From: VRUE01 sp963702955
GTDB taxonomy: Bacteria > Actinomycetota > Thermoleophilia > Solirubrobacterales > 70-9
Assembly (NCBI GenBank): GCA_963702955.1
Contig: OY969774.1
Location: 186,001 to 250,000 of the forward strand
DNA length: 64,000 nt
Direction of reading: 5' to 3'
The notes under the pieces are model-generated. The model searched no databases. It was given only the letters and a program-made list of their open reading frames with translations, and was not told the origin of the DNA. A program made the position numbers and the translations under genes. This document shows, piece by piece, positions 1 to 8,323 of the stretch (the stretch's first letter is position 1; every line of letters starts with the position of its first letter).

Positions 1-1
1 G

Positions 2-895
2 ATAGATATCGGCTCGAACACGACGCGCGTGCTCGTCGCCGAGCCCGTGGAAGGCCAGCTGAAGAAGGTGATGGAGCAGCGGGCCTACACGCGAATCGGC
101 AAGGCGCTGGGCGAGGACGGGTCGATCTCCACCGAGAAGGCGGCCGAGGTCGCCGAGGTGGTCGCGACCCAGGTCCGGCTCGCGCAGGAGCTGGGGGCGG
201 GGACGATCCGCGCGGTGGCGACCGCGGCGGTGCGCGAAGCCTCCAACGGCGAGCAGGTCGCGGCGGCGATCGGCGAGGCGGCCGGCGTGTCGGTCAACAT
301 CCTCAGCGACGAGGCGGAGGGACGCCTCTCCTTCATCGGCGCTACGAAGACGCTCGGCCACCCGGTCGAGGGCACGGTCGCCGTGGTCGACGTCGGCGGC
401 GGCTCGACCGAGGTGATTCTCGGCTCGGTGCCCGGAGGCGTCGAGGCGGTTCGCTCGTGGCGGGTCGGCTCCGGCGCGCTCGCCGACGAGCTGATCGCCT
501 CCGACCCGCCCTCGGCGGCGGAGATCCGCAAGGTGCGCGACCGGATCGAGGATCTCTTCGCGGGGGTCGAGATCGAGCATCCCTCGCAGGCGGTCGCGGT
601 CGGCGGCAGCGCCACCTCGCTGCGGCGCCTGGTCGGCGCGGTGCTCGAGTACGAGACGCTCGAGCGCGGCGTTCGCGTCCTCGCCGGCGATCCGGCCGCC
701 GACGTGGCGAAGCGCTTCGAGCTGGACCCCGAACGGGTCCGCATCCTCGCCACCGGCGTGCTGATCCTGGAGAAGATCTCCGAGCTGCTCGGCCGGCCGT
801 TGCAGATCGGCAAGGGGGGGTTGCGCGAGGGCGTCATCCTCGACCTGCTGAACGGCAACGCCAACGGCTCCTCGCCGGCCCGCCTCGCTGCCTGA
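2..895 (+). CDS. ppx: Ppx/GppA family exopolyphosphatase (5' end cut by window)
   Basis: Exopolyphosphatase or guanosine pentaphosphate phosphohydrolase of the ASKHA fold; acts in the cytosol on polyphosphate or pppGpp. The frame is open from base 2 and begins inside the phosphate-1 motif (DIGSNTTRVLVAE), so only a few N-terminal codons are missing. Further family motifs are visible: DVGGGSTEVIL (phosphate-2/nucleotide loop) and GGSATSLRRL (adenosine motif). At about 297 residues it is the short, single-module Ppx type common in actinobacteria, without the C-terminal HD-like domain of E. coli Ppx. It opens a cluster with polyphosphate kinase, a PhoU-like protein and a phosphate transporter, which favours polyphosphate turnover as its role. 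Which substrate is preferred cannot be told from sequence. Confidence 0.9.
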   Translation: MDIGSNTTRVLVAEPVEGQLKKVMEQRAYTRIGKALGEDGSISTEKAAEVAEVVATQVRLAQELGAGTIRAVATAAVREASNGEQVAAAIGEAAGVSVNILSDEAEGRLSFIGATKTLGHPVEGTVAVVDVGGGSTEVILGSVPGGVEAVRSWRVGSGALADELIASDPPSAAEIRKVRDRIEDLFAGVEIEHPSQAVAVGGSATSLRRLVGAVLEYETLERGVRVLAGDPAADVAKRFELDPERVRILATGVLILEKISELLGRPLQIGKGGLREGVILDLLNGNANGSSPARLAA

Positions 896-1006
896 CGGTC
901 GCGCCGGGTCACTGGATCTTCACGGCCTGTTATCCGCAGGTTCACACGTTTTCCCTGCTAATCATCGAATCTGGTGGCGATAAAGCGACCAGAAGGGAAG
1001 ACACCG

Positions 1007-3277
1007 ATGACTTCCAAGGCTGACCTGCACTGCCATTCCACCGCCTCGCAGCTCTCGCGTCTGGGGGTGCAGCGGTCGCTCGGGCTGCCCGAGTGCGCCA
1101 CGCCCCCGCAGGAGGTCTACGAGCTGGCGAAGCGCCGCGGGATGGACTTCGTCACGATCACCGATCACGACACGATCGACGGTTGCCTCGAGCTGGCCGA
1201 CCGTCCCGACTGCTTCGTCTCCGAGGAGCTGACCGCCCGCTTTGCCGGCGAGGCCCAGGCGGTGCACGTCCTCTGCTACGGGATCGATCCCGGGGACCAC
1301 GAGTGGCTGCAGGCCCACGCCGGAGACCTCGAGGCCTGCGCCGCATACCTTCACGAGAACGAGATCGTCTGCGCCCTCGCGCACCCCTTCTACAACGTCG
1401 CCGCGCCGCTGGCGAGGCGTCATCGCCGCCGCCTCGCCGAGCTGTTCCCGATCTGGGAGGTGCGCAACGGCTCGCGCGCGGCGGAGCTGAACGCGCCGGC
1501 CGTCGTCTACGTCGAGACGCACGGCGGCACAGGGGTCGGCGGCTCCGACGATCACGCCGGCGTGGACATCGGGCGGACCTTCACCGAGGCGCCCGGCGCT
1601 TCCACGCCGGAAGAGTTTCTGGACCATGTCCGCGCCGGTCGCGCCGAGGCCCGCGGCGAACAGGGAAGCGCCGCCAAATGGGCCCACGCCGCGATGGCGC
1701 TGGCCACCCGGGCGCTGGCGCTGGACGGCTCGGCGAGGGCCGGCGGGGACCCCGATCCCGCCGCCGTGCTGAAGATCGCCCAGCGGGTCGTCGGCCAGGG
1801 CGCCGCGCGGGAGGGCAAGATCGCTGCCGACATCGGTCCCGACGACGCCCGCCTGCTGCTCGACTCCTGGCTGCGCTCGATGGGGATCGAGCTGCGCGGC
1901 CGCGAGCTGCTCGAGCACCTCCAGTCCGAGGAGTTCTCCCACGCCGACCTCTACCGCCGCGCCCGCCGCGCCCACGACCGGGGCCTGCGGGCGGCGATCG
2001 ACGCCGGCTTGGAGGCGATCGCCCGGCGCGACGTGGCGGCGGCGGCCGGCGGCCTCTTCGAGGCGCTGCTGCCGGCGGTTCCCTACGCGCCCGCGACCGT
2101 CTTCCTCGGCGCCGAGAAGGCGAAGCTCGCCGGCCGCTCGAGCGAGCGCCCGCGGGTGGCGCTGATCGCCGACGGGATCGAAGCGATGCACGGGGTCACC
2201 CACACGATCGAACAGATCCGCGAGCGCGGCGTGCCGGGCTTCGAGGTCGAGGTGGTCGGCACCGACCCCGGCGTCGACCGCCGGCTTCCCGCCGCGACCT
2301 CGCTCGAGGTCCCCTTCTACGAGGGGATGCGGCTCGGCGTGCCCGGCCTCCCCGACCTGGCCGAGACGCTGGCCGAGGGCCGCTACGACCTCGTCCACGT
2401 CACCGCTCCCGGCCCCGCCGGCATCGCCGCCACGCTGCTGAGCCGGATCGCGCAGACGCCGCTGCTGGCCAGCTACCACACCGAGCTGGCCGATTACGCC
2501 GGCCTGCGCAGCGGCGACGGCGGCCTCGAGGCGACGGCGCGGATGGCGCTCGGCGCCTTCTACACCGCCCCCTCGCTGGTTCTCTCGCCGAGCGCGGCGG
2601 CCGACGGCTCACTGCTGCGGCTCGGCCTCGAGCGAGGCCGGATCGGTCGCTGGGAGCGCGGCGTCAACGTCTCCCGCTTCTCTCCCGCGAAGGCCGACCG
2701 GACCGCCTTCGCGGGGGTGACCAAGGTGCTCTACGCCGGCCGCCTGACCCGTGAGAAGGGGGTGGATCTGCTGGCCGAGAGCTTCCTCCGCGCCCACCGC
2801 TTCGAACCGCGCCTGCACCTGCTGCTGGCCGGCGGCGGCCCGGAGGAGGCCGAGCTGCGAGCCAAGCTCGGCGAGCACGCGACCTTCCTCGGCTGGCTGG
2901 AGGGGGAGGAGCTGGCCCGCGCCTACGCCGGCGCCGACCTCTTCCTCTTCTGCTCGCGGACCGACACCTACGGACAGGTGGTGCTCGAGGCGGGCGCCAG
3001 CGGCCTGCCGGTGGTCGCCGTCGCCGAGGGTGGGCCGGCGGCCCTGGTCGAGCATCGTGCCACCGGCTTGCTCTGCCCGCCCGACCCCGACCGCCTCGCC
3101 GGCGCCGTCCTGCAGCTCTCCGCCTCGTCGGCGCTGCGCCGGCGCATGGGCAACGCCGCGATCGGCGCCGCCCGCTCGCACAGCTGGGAGGCGGCGATGG
3201 AGCAGCTCGCCGCCGGCTACCGCCGGGCGCTGGGCGAGGCGGGTGCGCTCGCGCACGCCTCCTCCCGTGCCGCCTGA
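1007..3277 (+). CDS. PHP-domain / GT4 glycosyltransferase fusion
   Basis: A 756-residue two-domain protein. The N-terminal ~230 residues are a PHP metal-dependent phosphoesterase domain: DLHCHSTAS, TITDHDTIDG and a GGSDDHAG motif supply the usual His/Asp metal ligands. A helical linker follows, and from about residue 380 a GT-B retaining glycosyltransferase (group 1/GT4) with LYAGRLTREKGVDLLAE, the nucleotide-sugar site (SRTDTYGQVVLEAGASGLPVV) and the E-x7-E pattern. Start chosen at ATG 1007, which has a good Shine-Dalgarno (GAAGGGAAG) 7-8 nt upstream; an in-frame GTG at 974 lacks one. It lies between ppx and ppk, the latter beginning near its stop. Known GT4 relatives are mannosyl- or glucosyltransferases of lipids and trehalose pathways; the substrate is unknown. 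The PHP half may hydrolyse a phosphorylated product or precursor (inference). Confidence 0.85.
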   Translation: MTSKADLHCHSTASQLSRLGVQRSLGLPECATPPQEVYELAKRRGMDFVTITDHDTIDGCLELADRPDCFVSEELTARFAGEAQAVHVLCYGIDPGDHEWLQAHAGDLEACAAYLHENEIVCALAHPFYNVAAPLARRHRRRLAELFPIWEVRNGSRAAELNAPAVVYVETHGGTGVGGSDDHAGVDIGRTFTEAPGASTPEEFLDHVRAGRAEARGEQGSAAKWAHAAMALATRALALDGSARAGGDPDPAAVLKIAQRVVGQGAAREGKIAADIGPDDARLLLDSWLRSMGIELRGRELLEHLQSEEFSHADLYRRARRAHDRGLRAAIDAGLEAIARRDVAAAAGGLFEALLPAVPYAPATVFLGAEKAKLAGRSSERPRVALIADGIEAMHGVTHTIEQIRERGVPGFEVEVVGTDPGVDRRLPAATSLEVPFYEGMRLGVPGLPDLAETLAEGRYDLVHVTAPGPAGIAATLLSRIAQTPLLASYHTELADYAGLRSGDGGLEATARMALGAFYTAPSLVLSPSAAADGSLLRLGLERGRIGRWERGVNVSRFSPAKADRTAFAGVTKVLYAGRLTREKGVDLLAESFLRAHRFEPRLHLLLAGGGPEEAELRAKLGEHATFLGWLEGEELARAYAGADLFLFCSRTDTYGQVVLEAGASGLPVVAVAEGGPAALVEHRATGLLCPPDPDRLAGAVLQLSASSALRRRMGNAAIGAARSHSWEAAMEQLAAGYRRALGEAGALAHASSRAA

Positions 3278-3296
3278 GCCGGCCGGGGCGCGCGCG

Positions 3297-5399
3297 GTGC
3301 GCCAGTACGATGACCCGATCGACGATCCGGCCCTCTATTTCAACCGCGAGCTCTCCTGGCTCGACTTCAACCAGCGGGTGCTGGAACTTGCCGAGGACCC
3401 CTCGGTGCCGCTGCTGGAGCGGATCCGCTTCTGCGCGATCTACGCCTCCAACCTGGACGAGTTCTTCATGGTCAGGGTGGCCGGGCTGTTCGACCAGCTC
3501 GACGCCGGGATCGACGCCCGCGGGCCCGACGGCCTCGCTCCGGGCGAGCAGATCGACACGATCCAGTCGCGGGTGCTGGAGCTCGACGCGCGCCTGCACA
3601 GCGTCTTCAACGGCGTCCTGCGGCCCGAGCTGGAGCAGCACGGCACCCGGATCGTCTCGCTTGCCACGGCGAGCGAGGCCGAGCGGCGCGAAATCGACAC
3701 CCGCTTCCACGAGCAGGTCTTCCCGACGCTGACCCCGCTCGTGGTCGGGCTCGGCCGTCCCTTCCCCTACATCTCCAACCTCTCGCTCAGCCTCGGCGTG
3801 CTGCTGCGCGACCCCGACAGCGGCGCCGAGATCATCGCCCGGGTGAAGGTGCCGAAGGAGCTGCTCGGCCGCTTCCTGCGGGTCGGCGAGCGCGACGAGG
3901 TCTTCGTCCCCCTGGAGGAGGCGATCGCGGCCAACCTCGACGCGCTCTTCCCCGGCACCGAGGTCATAGACCACGGCTACTTCCGAGTCACCCGCGACGC
4001 CGACTTCACCGTCTCCGACGAGGCCGACGACCTGCTGCAGGCGGTCCAGGACGAGCTCCGCCGCCGCCGCTTCGGCGAGGTCGTGCGGCTCGAGGTGGCG
4101 GCCGGGATGAACCCGAAGCTGCGCGGCCAGCTGATCGACGCGCTGCGGCTCGAAGAACGCGAGGTCTACGACGTCAACGGGCTGATCGACCTCGCCGACC
4201 TGACCGACATCGCCGACGTCCCCGGCCGCCCCGAGCTGCGCTTCGAGCCGTGGACGCCGGTCACCCAGCCGCGCCTGCAGGGCGAGGACGACGAGCCGGT
4301 GGACATGTTTGCGGCGATCCGCCAGGGCGACGTCCTCGTCCACCATCCCTACGACTCCTTCGCCAGCTCGGTCGAGCGTTTCGTCGAGCAGGCGGTCGCC
4401 GACCCCGACGTGCTGGCGATCAAGCAGACGGTGTACCGGACGAGCGACGACTCGCCGCTGGTGCCGGCGCTGATCCGGGCCTCGGAACGCGGCAAGCAGG
4501 CGGTCTGCATGGTCGAGCTGAAAGCGCGCTTCGACGAGGCCGCGAACATCCACTGGGCGAAGTCGCTGGAGGAGGCCGGGGTCCACGTCGTCTACGGCAT
4601 CCCGGGGCTGAAGACGCACGTCAAGGCGGTGCTGGTCGCCCGCCGCGAGGGCGACCGCGTGCGCGAGTACGTCCACATCGGCACCGGCAACTACAACCCG
4701 ACCACGGCCCGCCTCTATACCGACCTCGGCCTGTTCACGGCCGATCCCGAGATCGGCGCCGACGTCGCCGAGATGTTCAACTTCCTCACCGGCTACGGGC
4801 GCCCGGCCGAGTACCGCAAGGTGCTGGTCTCGCCGACGACGATGCGCCGGCACATCGTCGAGGAGATCGAGGCGACGGTCGAGGCGCACCGCCGCGGCGA
4901 GCCGGCGCGGATCGCGCTGAAGATGAACGCCCTGGTCGACGCCGGCTGCATCCAGGCGCTGTACGAGGCCTCGCGGGCGGGGGTGCGGGTCGACCTCAAC
5001 GTGCGCGGCATCTGCTGCCTGCGCCCGGGCGTGCCCGGCGTTTCCGAGAACATCCGCGTGCTCTCGATCGTCGGCCGCTTCCTCGAGCACTCGCGGATCT
5101 ACGCCTTCCGCCGTGGCGAGGAAACGCGGGTGCTGACCGGCTCGGCCGACCTGATGCCGCGCAACCTCGACAGCCGGGTCGAGCTGGTGACGCCGATCGA
5201 AGACGAGGCGCTGCGGGTCGAGCTGCTTGACGTGCTCGAGCGCTGCTTCGCCGACAATGCCAACGCCTGGGAGCTCGACGCGAGCGGGGCCTGGACGCGC
5301 TTGACGCCGCCGCCGGGCGCCCGCCGCAGCGTCCAGGAGGAGCTCCGCGAGCTCCACGCCGCGCGCCGCGGCGAGCAGCTTGCAGTCGCAACGAACTGA
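3297..5399 (+). CDS. ppk1: Polyphosphate kinase 1
   Basis: Catalyses reversible transfer of the ATP gamma-phosphate to polyphosphate. The N-terminal motif FNRELSWLDFNQRVLELAED is typical of PPK1, followed by the head domain and two PLD-like catalytic domains. The phosphohistidine motif EYVHIGTGNYNPTTARLYTD lies at about 4669-4725 and the second conserved segment (LTGSADLMPRNLDSRVE) near 5136-5186. Roughly 700 residues, the normal length. The frame stays open far upstream but that part is the shadow of the glycosyltransferase. GTG 3297 is preferred, with GTG 3267 (overlapping the previous gene by 11 nt) as the alternative; neither has a clear Shine-Dalgarno. Close spacing to the upstream gene and the nearby PhoU-like and PiT genes suggest a shared phosphate-storage operon. 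Confidence 0.95.
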   Translation: MRQYDDPIDDPALYFNRELSWLDFNQRVLELAEDPSVPLLERIRFCAIYASNLDEFFMVRVAGLFDQLDAGIDARGPDGLAPGEQIDTIQSRVLELDARLHSVFNGVLRPELEQHGTRIVSLATASEAERREIDTRFHEQVFPTLTPLVVGLGRPFPYISNLSLSLGVLLRDPDSGAEIIARVKVPKELLGRFLRVGERDEVFVPLEEAIAANLDALFPGTEVIDHGYFRVTRDADFTVSDEADDLLQAVQDELRRRRFGEVVRLEVAAGMNPKLRGQLIDALRLEEREVYDVNGLIDLADLTDIADVPGRPELRFEPWTPVTQPRLQGEDDEPVDMFAAIRQGDVLVHHPYDSFASSVERFVEQAVADPDVLAIKQTVYRTSDDSPLVPALIRASERGKQAVCMVELKARFDEAANIHWAKSLEEAGVHVVYGIPGLKTHVKAVLVARREGDRVREYVHIGTGNYNPTTARLYTDLGLFTADPEIGADVAEMFNFLTGYGRPAEYRKVLVSPTTMRRHIVEEIEATVEAHRRGEPARIALKMNALVDAGCIQALYEASRAGVRVDLNVRGICCLRPGVPGVSENIRVLSIVGRFLEHSRIYAFRRGEETRVLTGSADLMPRNLDSRVELVTPIEDEALRVELLDVLERCFADNANAWELDASGAWTRLTPPPGARRSVQEELRELHAARRGEQLAVATN

Positions 5400-5426
5400 T
5401 ACGCCCGTCCTGACTAGGATCTGACG

Positions 5427-6047
5427 GTGGCCCGCCTCTCCTTCCTACCTCGAGACAGCGCTTTCTTCGAGCTCTTCATCGAGGCCGGCCAGAACACCCT
5501 GCGCACCGCCCGCCTGCTCGACGAAATGATGGGCACATGGCCCGACGACGGCGACCTCGGCCGCGAGATCCTCAAGGCCGAGCAGGAGGGCGACCGGATC
5601 ACCCACGACATCATCCAGCGGCTCAACTCGACCTTCGTCACGCCGATCGACCGCGAGGACATCTACGGCCTGGCGACCCAGGTCGACGACATCGTCGACT
5701 ACACCGAGGAGGCGGCCGACTTCCTCGGCCTCTACCAGATCGAGGCGCCGATGGCGCAGGCGCAGGCGCTGACCAAGGTGCTGGTCGGAGCCTGCGAGCA
5801 GCTCGCCGGCGGCCTCGAGCACCTGCGCGGCTTCAAGGACCTGGAGCACTACTGGATCGAGATCCACCGGCTGGAGAACGAGGGCGACAGGATCTCCCGC
5901 GACGCGGTCGCCTCGCTGTTCTCGAACGGGATCGACCCGATGGTGGTGATCCGCTGGAAGGACATGTTCGCCGTCCTGGAGAACGCGATCGACGCGACCG
6001 AGACCGCCGCGCAGACGCTCGAGGGCATCGTCATCAAGAACTCGTGA
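5427..6047 (+). CDS. PhoU-like DUF47 phosphate transport regulator
   Basis: A 206-residue all-helical protein of the DUF47/TIGR00153 family, relatives of PhoU. Such proteins usually sit next to PiT transporters and are thought to modulate phosphate uptake or bind metal clusters on the membrane face. The sequence contains the paired acidic motifs seen in the family: EQEGDRITHDIIQRL in the first half and ENEGDRISRDAVASLF in the second, a repeat of one helical hairpin. GTG 5427 is the start; a TAGGAT hexamer ends 6 nt upstream, so it may also have its own leaderless promoter. Its stop overlaps the next gene by 4 nt (GTGA), so it is translationally coupled to the transporter. Confidence 0.9.
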   Translation: MARLSFLPRDSAFFELFIEAGQNTLRTARLLDEMMGTWPDDGDLGREILKAEQEGDRITHDIIQRLNSTFVTPIDREDIYGLATQVDDIVDYTEEAADFLGLYQIEAPMAQAQALTKVLVGACEQLAGGLEHLRGFKDLEHYWIEIHRLENEGDRISRDAVASLFSNGIDPMVVIRWKDMFAVLENAIDATETAAQTLEGIVIKNS

Positions 6048-7129
6048 GCGGCGATGCGGTCATGGTGCTGGTCGTCGTCGCGGCGCTCGCCTTCGCCTTC
6101 AGCAACGGCTTCCACGACACCTTCGACGTGATCTCGACCGCGGTCTCCAGCGGGGCCGCCCCGCCGCACGCGGCGATCGCCGCCGCCGCCCTGCTCAACT
6201 TCGCCGGCGCCTTCATCGGAGTCGAGGTGGCGTCGACGATCGCCCGCGACGTGGTCCAGGCGACGGCGATCGCGCCGAACGCCGTCTTCGCCGGCCTGAT
6301 CGGAGCGATCGCCTGGAACCTCGCGACCTGGCGGCTGGGCCTGCCCTCGAGCTCCTCGCACGCGCTGATCGGCGGCCTGGTGGGCGCCGCGGTGGCTGCT
6401 GCCGGCACCGGGGCGCTGCAACTCCACGGCCTGCTCGACGAGGTGCTGATCCCGGCGCTGCTGGCGCCGCTGGCCGCCCTCGCCGTCGCCGCGATCTCGA
6501 TCGCGGTCCTCTACCGGCTGTTCGGTGGCCACCGGCCGGGGCCGGTGACGCGCGGCTTCCGCCGCGCCCAGGTGGTCTCCGGAGGGTTGCTCGCCCTCGC
6601 GCACGGCGCCAACGACTCGCAGAAGACGATGGGGGTGATCACCCTGGCGCTGATCGCCAACGGCAGCCTCGGCGGCAGCGCCGATCCGCCCGTCTGGACG
6701 ATCGTCGTCGCGGCGGTGGCGATCGGGCTCGGCACCTACGGCGGCGGCCTGCGGCTGATGCGAGGCAGGGGGACGCGGATCATCAAGATGGACGCCGCCC
6801 AGGGCTTCTCCGCCCAGGGCGCCGGCGCCGCGACGATCCTCGTCGCGACCTTCCTCGGCTACCCGATCTCCTCCACCCACGCGATCAGCGGCGGGGTGAT
6901 GGGGGCCGGCGCCGCGAGGCGGCTCTCGGCGGTGCGCTGGGGCGTGGCCGGGAACATCCTCGTCGCCTGGCTGCTGACCCTGCCGGCGGCCGCCGCGATC
7001 GGCGCCGTCGCCTACGGCATCGCGCGGGTGTTCGGCAGCGGCGCGCTCGGCCCGCTGGTCCTCGCCGTGGCGGCGCTGGCGCTGATCGCGGCGACCTTCG
7101 GCCGCCGGCCGGCTCCCAGCGCGGCGTAG
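6044..7129 (+). CDS. pit: PiT family inorganic phosphate transporter
   Basis: A 361-residue integral membrane protein of the PiT family, low-affinity proton- or sodium-coupled phosphate (often metal-phosphate) symporter. Both PiT signature repeats are visible: FSNGFHDTFDVISTAVSS near the N-terminus and LAHGANDSQKTMGVITLAL in the middle, with GLPSSSSHALIGGL and GYPISSTHAISGGVMGAG as the two re-entrant Ser-Ser/Thr-His motifs. About ten hydrophobic segments. The start is GTG 6044 in a GTGA overlap with the DUF47 gene; ATG 6062 is a possible internal alternative. Gene order DUF47-pit is the standard pairing. Confidence 0.95.
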   Translation: MSGDAVMVLVVVAALAFAFSNGFHDTFDVISTAVSSGAAPPHAAIAAAALLNFAGAFIGVEVASTIARDVVQATAIAPNAVFAGLIGAIAWNLATWRLGLPSSSSHALIGGLVGAAVAAAGTGALQLHGLLDEVLIPALLAPLAALAVAAISIAVLYRLFGGHRPGPVTRGFRRAQVVSGGLLALAHGANDSQKTMGVITLALIANGSLGGSADPPVWTIVVAAVAIGLGTYGGGLRLMRGRGTRIIKMDAAQGFSAQGAGAATILVATFLGYPISSTHAISGGVMGAGAARRLSAVRWGVAGNILVAWLLTLPAAAAIGAVAYGIARVFGSGALGPLVLAVAALALIAATFGRRPAPSAA

Positions 7130-7139
7130 ACTTTTCCCC

Positions 7140-7490
7140 GTGCGTACCCTGCGAAACGCCGCGATCGTGATGCTGCTCGCCTTGGTGGTCGCGTTCGCCC
7201 CCGCCGGGGGCAATGTCGCCGACGCGGTGCTGACCGCGATCACGATGGGCTTCCTGGCGGCGATCGCCTGGACCGTGTTCGTCCTCAGCCGTCAGAACCA
7301 GCTCACCCTGGCGGCGCTGAGCGACGGCCGGCGGGCGATCCTCTACGGCGCGCTGGGCCTGATCGCGCTGCTGATCGCCGGCAGCAGCAAGCTGTTCTCG
7401 AGCGGCGGTGGCACCCTCATCTGGATTGTCCTGCTCGCCGCCTCGGTCGCCGCGATCTGGAAGGTCTGGATGGAAGCGAACACTTACTGA
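7140..7490 (+). CDS. Small membrane protein of unknown function
   Basis: 116 residues with four hydrophobic segments (about residues 5-23, 27-48, 66-84 and 90-110) and a short polar loop (SRQNQLTLAALSDGRRA). I do not recognise a named family. The start is GTG 7140; a TAGACT hexamer, whose first three bases are the stop codon of pit, ends exactly 7 nt upstream, which fits a leaderless transcript and argues for separate expression as well as read-through. Its position after pit suggests, but does not show, a link with phosphate transport. Confidence 0.7.
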   Translation: MRTLRNAAIVMLLALVVAFAPAGGNVADAVLTAITMGFLAAIAWTVFVLSRQNQLTLAALSDGRRAILYGALGLIALLIAGSSKLFSSGGGTLIWIVLLAASVAAIWKVWMEANTY

Positions 7491-7518
7491 GTTCCGGCAC
7501 AAAGGCTGCGCCGAATTC

Positions 7519-7566
7519 TTCGATTGAGCGCGCCACGCGCGCGCCGGGGCCTGCGACGGTCGGGGC
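7519..7566 (+). promoter_or_regulatory. 48-bp leader element shared with 18070-18117 (copy 1)
   Basis: This 48-bp stretch abuts the GTG of the first TadE-like gene. A second copy abuts the ATG of the TadG-like fusion at 18118. The two have the same length and 40 of 48 bases in common: TTCGATT, two variable bases, an identical 20-base block GCGCGCCACGCGCGCGCCGG, ten mostly variable bases and a final GGTCGGGGC. The central block can fold into a short GC hairpin. Similarity continues weakly upstream (TGCGC-GAA). It could be a shared promoter/operator or a translation-control leader. Confidence 0.7.
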
Positions 7567-7920
7567 GTGTCGCACCAGGCCGCCAGCAGCTCTCGCAGGG
7601 AGGTCGGGACAGCCTCGGTCGAGCTGATCGGGGTGATCCCGTTCCTGCTGCTGGCGGTCCTGGTCGCGGCACAGATCGGGGTCGCGGGCTTCGCCCTGTG
7701 GTCGGCGGGCGTCGCGGCGCGGGCGGGGGCGAGGGCGGCGCTGGTCGGCGACGACGCCGGGTCGGCCGCGAGGCAGGCCTTGCCGGACGTGCTGCGGGCC
7801 GACGCAAGGGTGAGCGACGCGGACGCGGTCTCGGTCCGGGTGGCGATCCCGCGCCTGCTGCCGATCGTGCCCAGCCTGACCGTCGGCGCGAGCGCGGCGC
7901 TGGAGTCCGGCGATGGCTAG
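7567..7920 (+). CDS. TadE-like pseudopilin/secretion protein
   Basis: 117 residues. After a short basic N-terminus comes the TadE-like pattern: TASVELIGVIPFLLLAVLVAAQIG, i.e. a charged/Glu-containing start to a single ~20-residue hydrophobic helix (residues about 16-38), then AARAGARAAL and a small extracytoplasmic domain. TadE/TadF/TadG proteins are minor pilins or assembly factors of Flp/Tad type IV pili. The start is GTG 7567, directly after the shared 48-bp leader. The gene overlaps the next TadE-like gene by 8 nt. No Tad ATPase or TadB/C lies in this window, so the secretion machinery must be elsewhere if present. Confidence 0.75.
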   Translation: MSHQAASSSRREVGTASVELIGVIPFLLLAVLVAAQIGVAGFALWSAGVAARAGARAALVGDDAGSAARQALPDVLRADARVSDADAVSVRVAIPRLLPIVPSLTVGASAALESGDG

Positions 7921-8257
7921 GCGTTCCATCGGAAGAGAGGAGGGGCAGTCCGCGGTCGAGATGGTCGCCGCCCTGCCGGCGCTCCTCCTCGCCGCGCTCA
8001 TCGCGCTGCAACTGCTTGCCACCGGCTACACGCTGACCCTTGCCGACGGCGCCGCCGAGGCGGGGGCGCTGGCGCTGGCGTCGGGGCGGCCGGCGGTCGT
8101 CGCCGCCCGCGACGCGCTGCCGGACTGGGCCGAGGGCGAGGTGGACGTCTCGGTGACGGGCGGCCGGGTGACCGTGCGCCTGCCGCCGCCCTCGCCGCTG
8201 CCGGCGCTGGCCGCCCGGCTCGCCGTCACCTCCACGGCCGCCGCGAGGCCGCGATAG
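7913..8257 (+). CDS. Second TadE-like pilus-associated protein
   Basis: 114 residues with the classic TadE/TadG N-terminus: EEGQSAVEMVAALPALLLAALIALQLL, a Gly-Gln-Ser-Ala-x-Glu motif leading into one transmembrane helix (about residues 12-40), then a short Ala-rich domain. It starts at ATG 7913 inside the end of the preceding TadE-like gene, so the two are translationally coupled. A strong inverted repeat follows its stop (8275-8312), suggesting the pair ends a transcript here. Confidence 0.75.
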   Translation: MARRSIGREEGQSAVEMVAALPALLLAALIALQLLATGYTLTLADGAAEAGALALASGRPAVVAARDALPDWAEGEVDVSVTGGRVTVRLPPPSPLPALAARLAVTSTAAARPR

Positions 8258-8274
8258 ATGGCGGGCGGGCCGAA

Positions 8275-8312
8275 GGAAGGATTTGGGGTAGGGGAGACCC
8301 CCAAATCCTTCC
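8275..8312. terminator. Inverted repeat, probable terminator after the TadE pair
   Basis: Two 14-bp arms match perfectly: GGAAGGATTTGGGG at 8275-8288 and CCCCAAATCCTTCC at 8299-8312, with a 10-nt loop. It lies 17 nt after the stop of the second TadE-like gene and before the preferred start (8324) of the next gene. It shares the core ATTTGGGG...CCCCAAAT with the palindrome at 51982-52017. There is no U-tract, so termination is inferred from position and stem strength. Confidence 0.6.
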
Positions 8313-8323
8313 CCGTCGTCGTC

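Noticed and set aside
2664..5357. 897-codon open frame on the minus strand opposite ppk1
   Set aside because: Codon-position shadow of a real GC-rich gene; the translated sequence is low-complexity Arg/Ala/Val/Leu with no motif, while ppk1 on the plus strand is unambiguous. The same applies to other long opposite-strand frames, e.g. 28997-30838 and 53159-55549.
8258..8323. ATG 8258 as start of the protein after the TadE genes
   Set aside because: The extra 22 codons would run through a 14-bp perfect hairpin that follows the TadE stop; GTG 8324 begins a more protein-like sequence.
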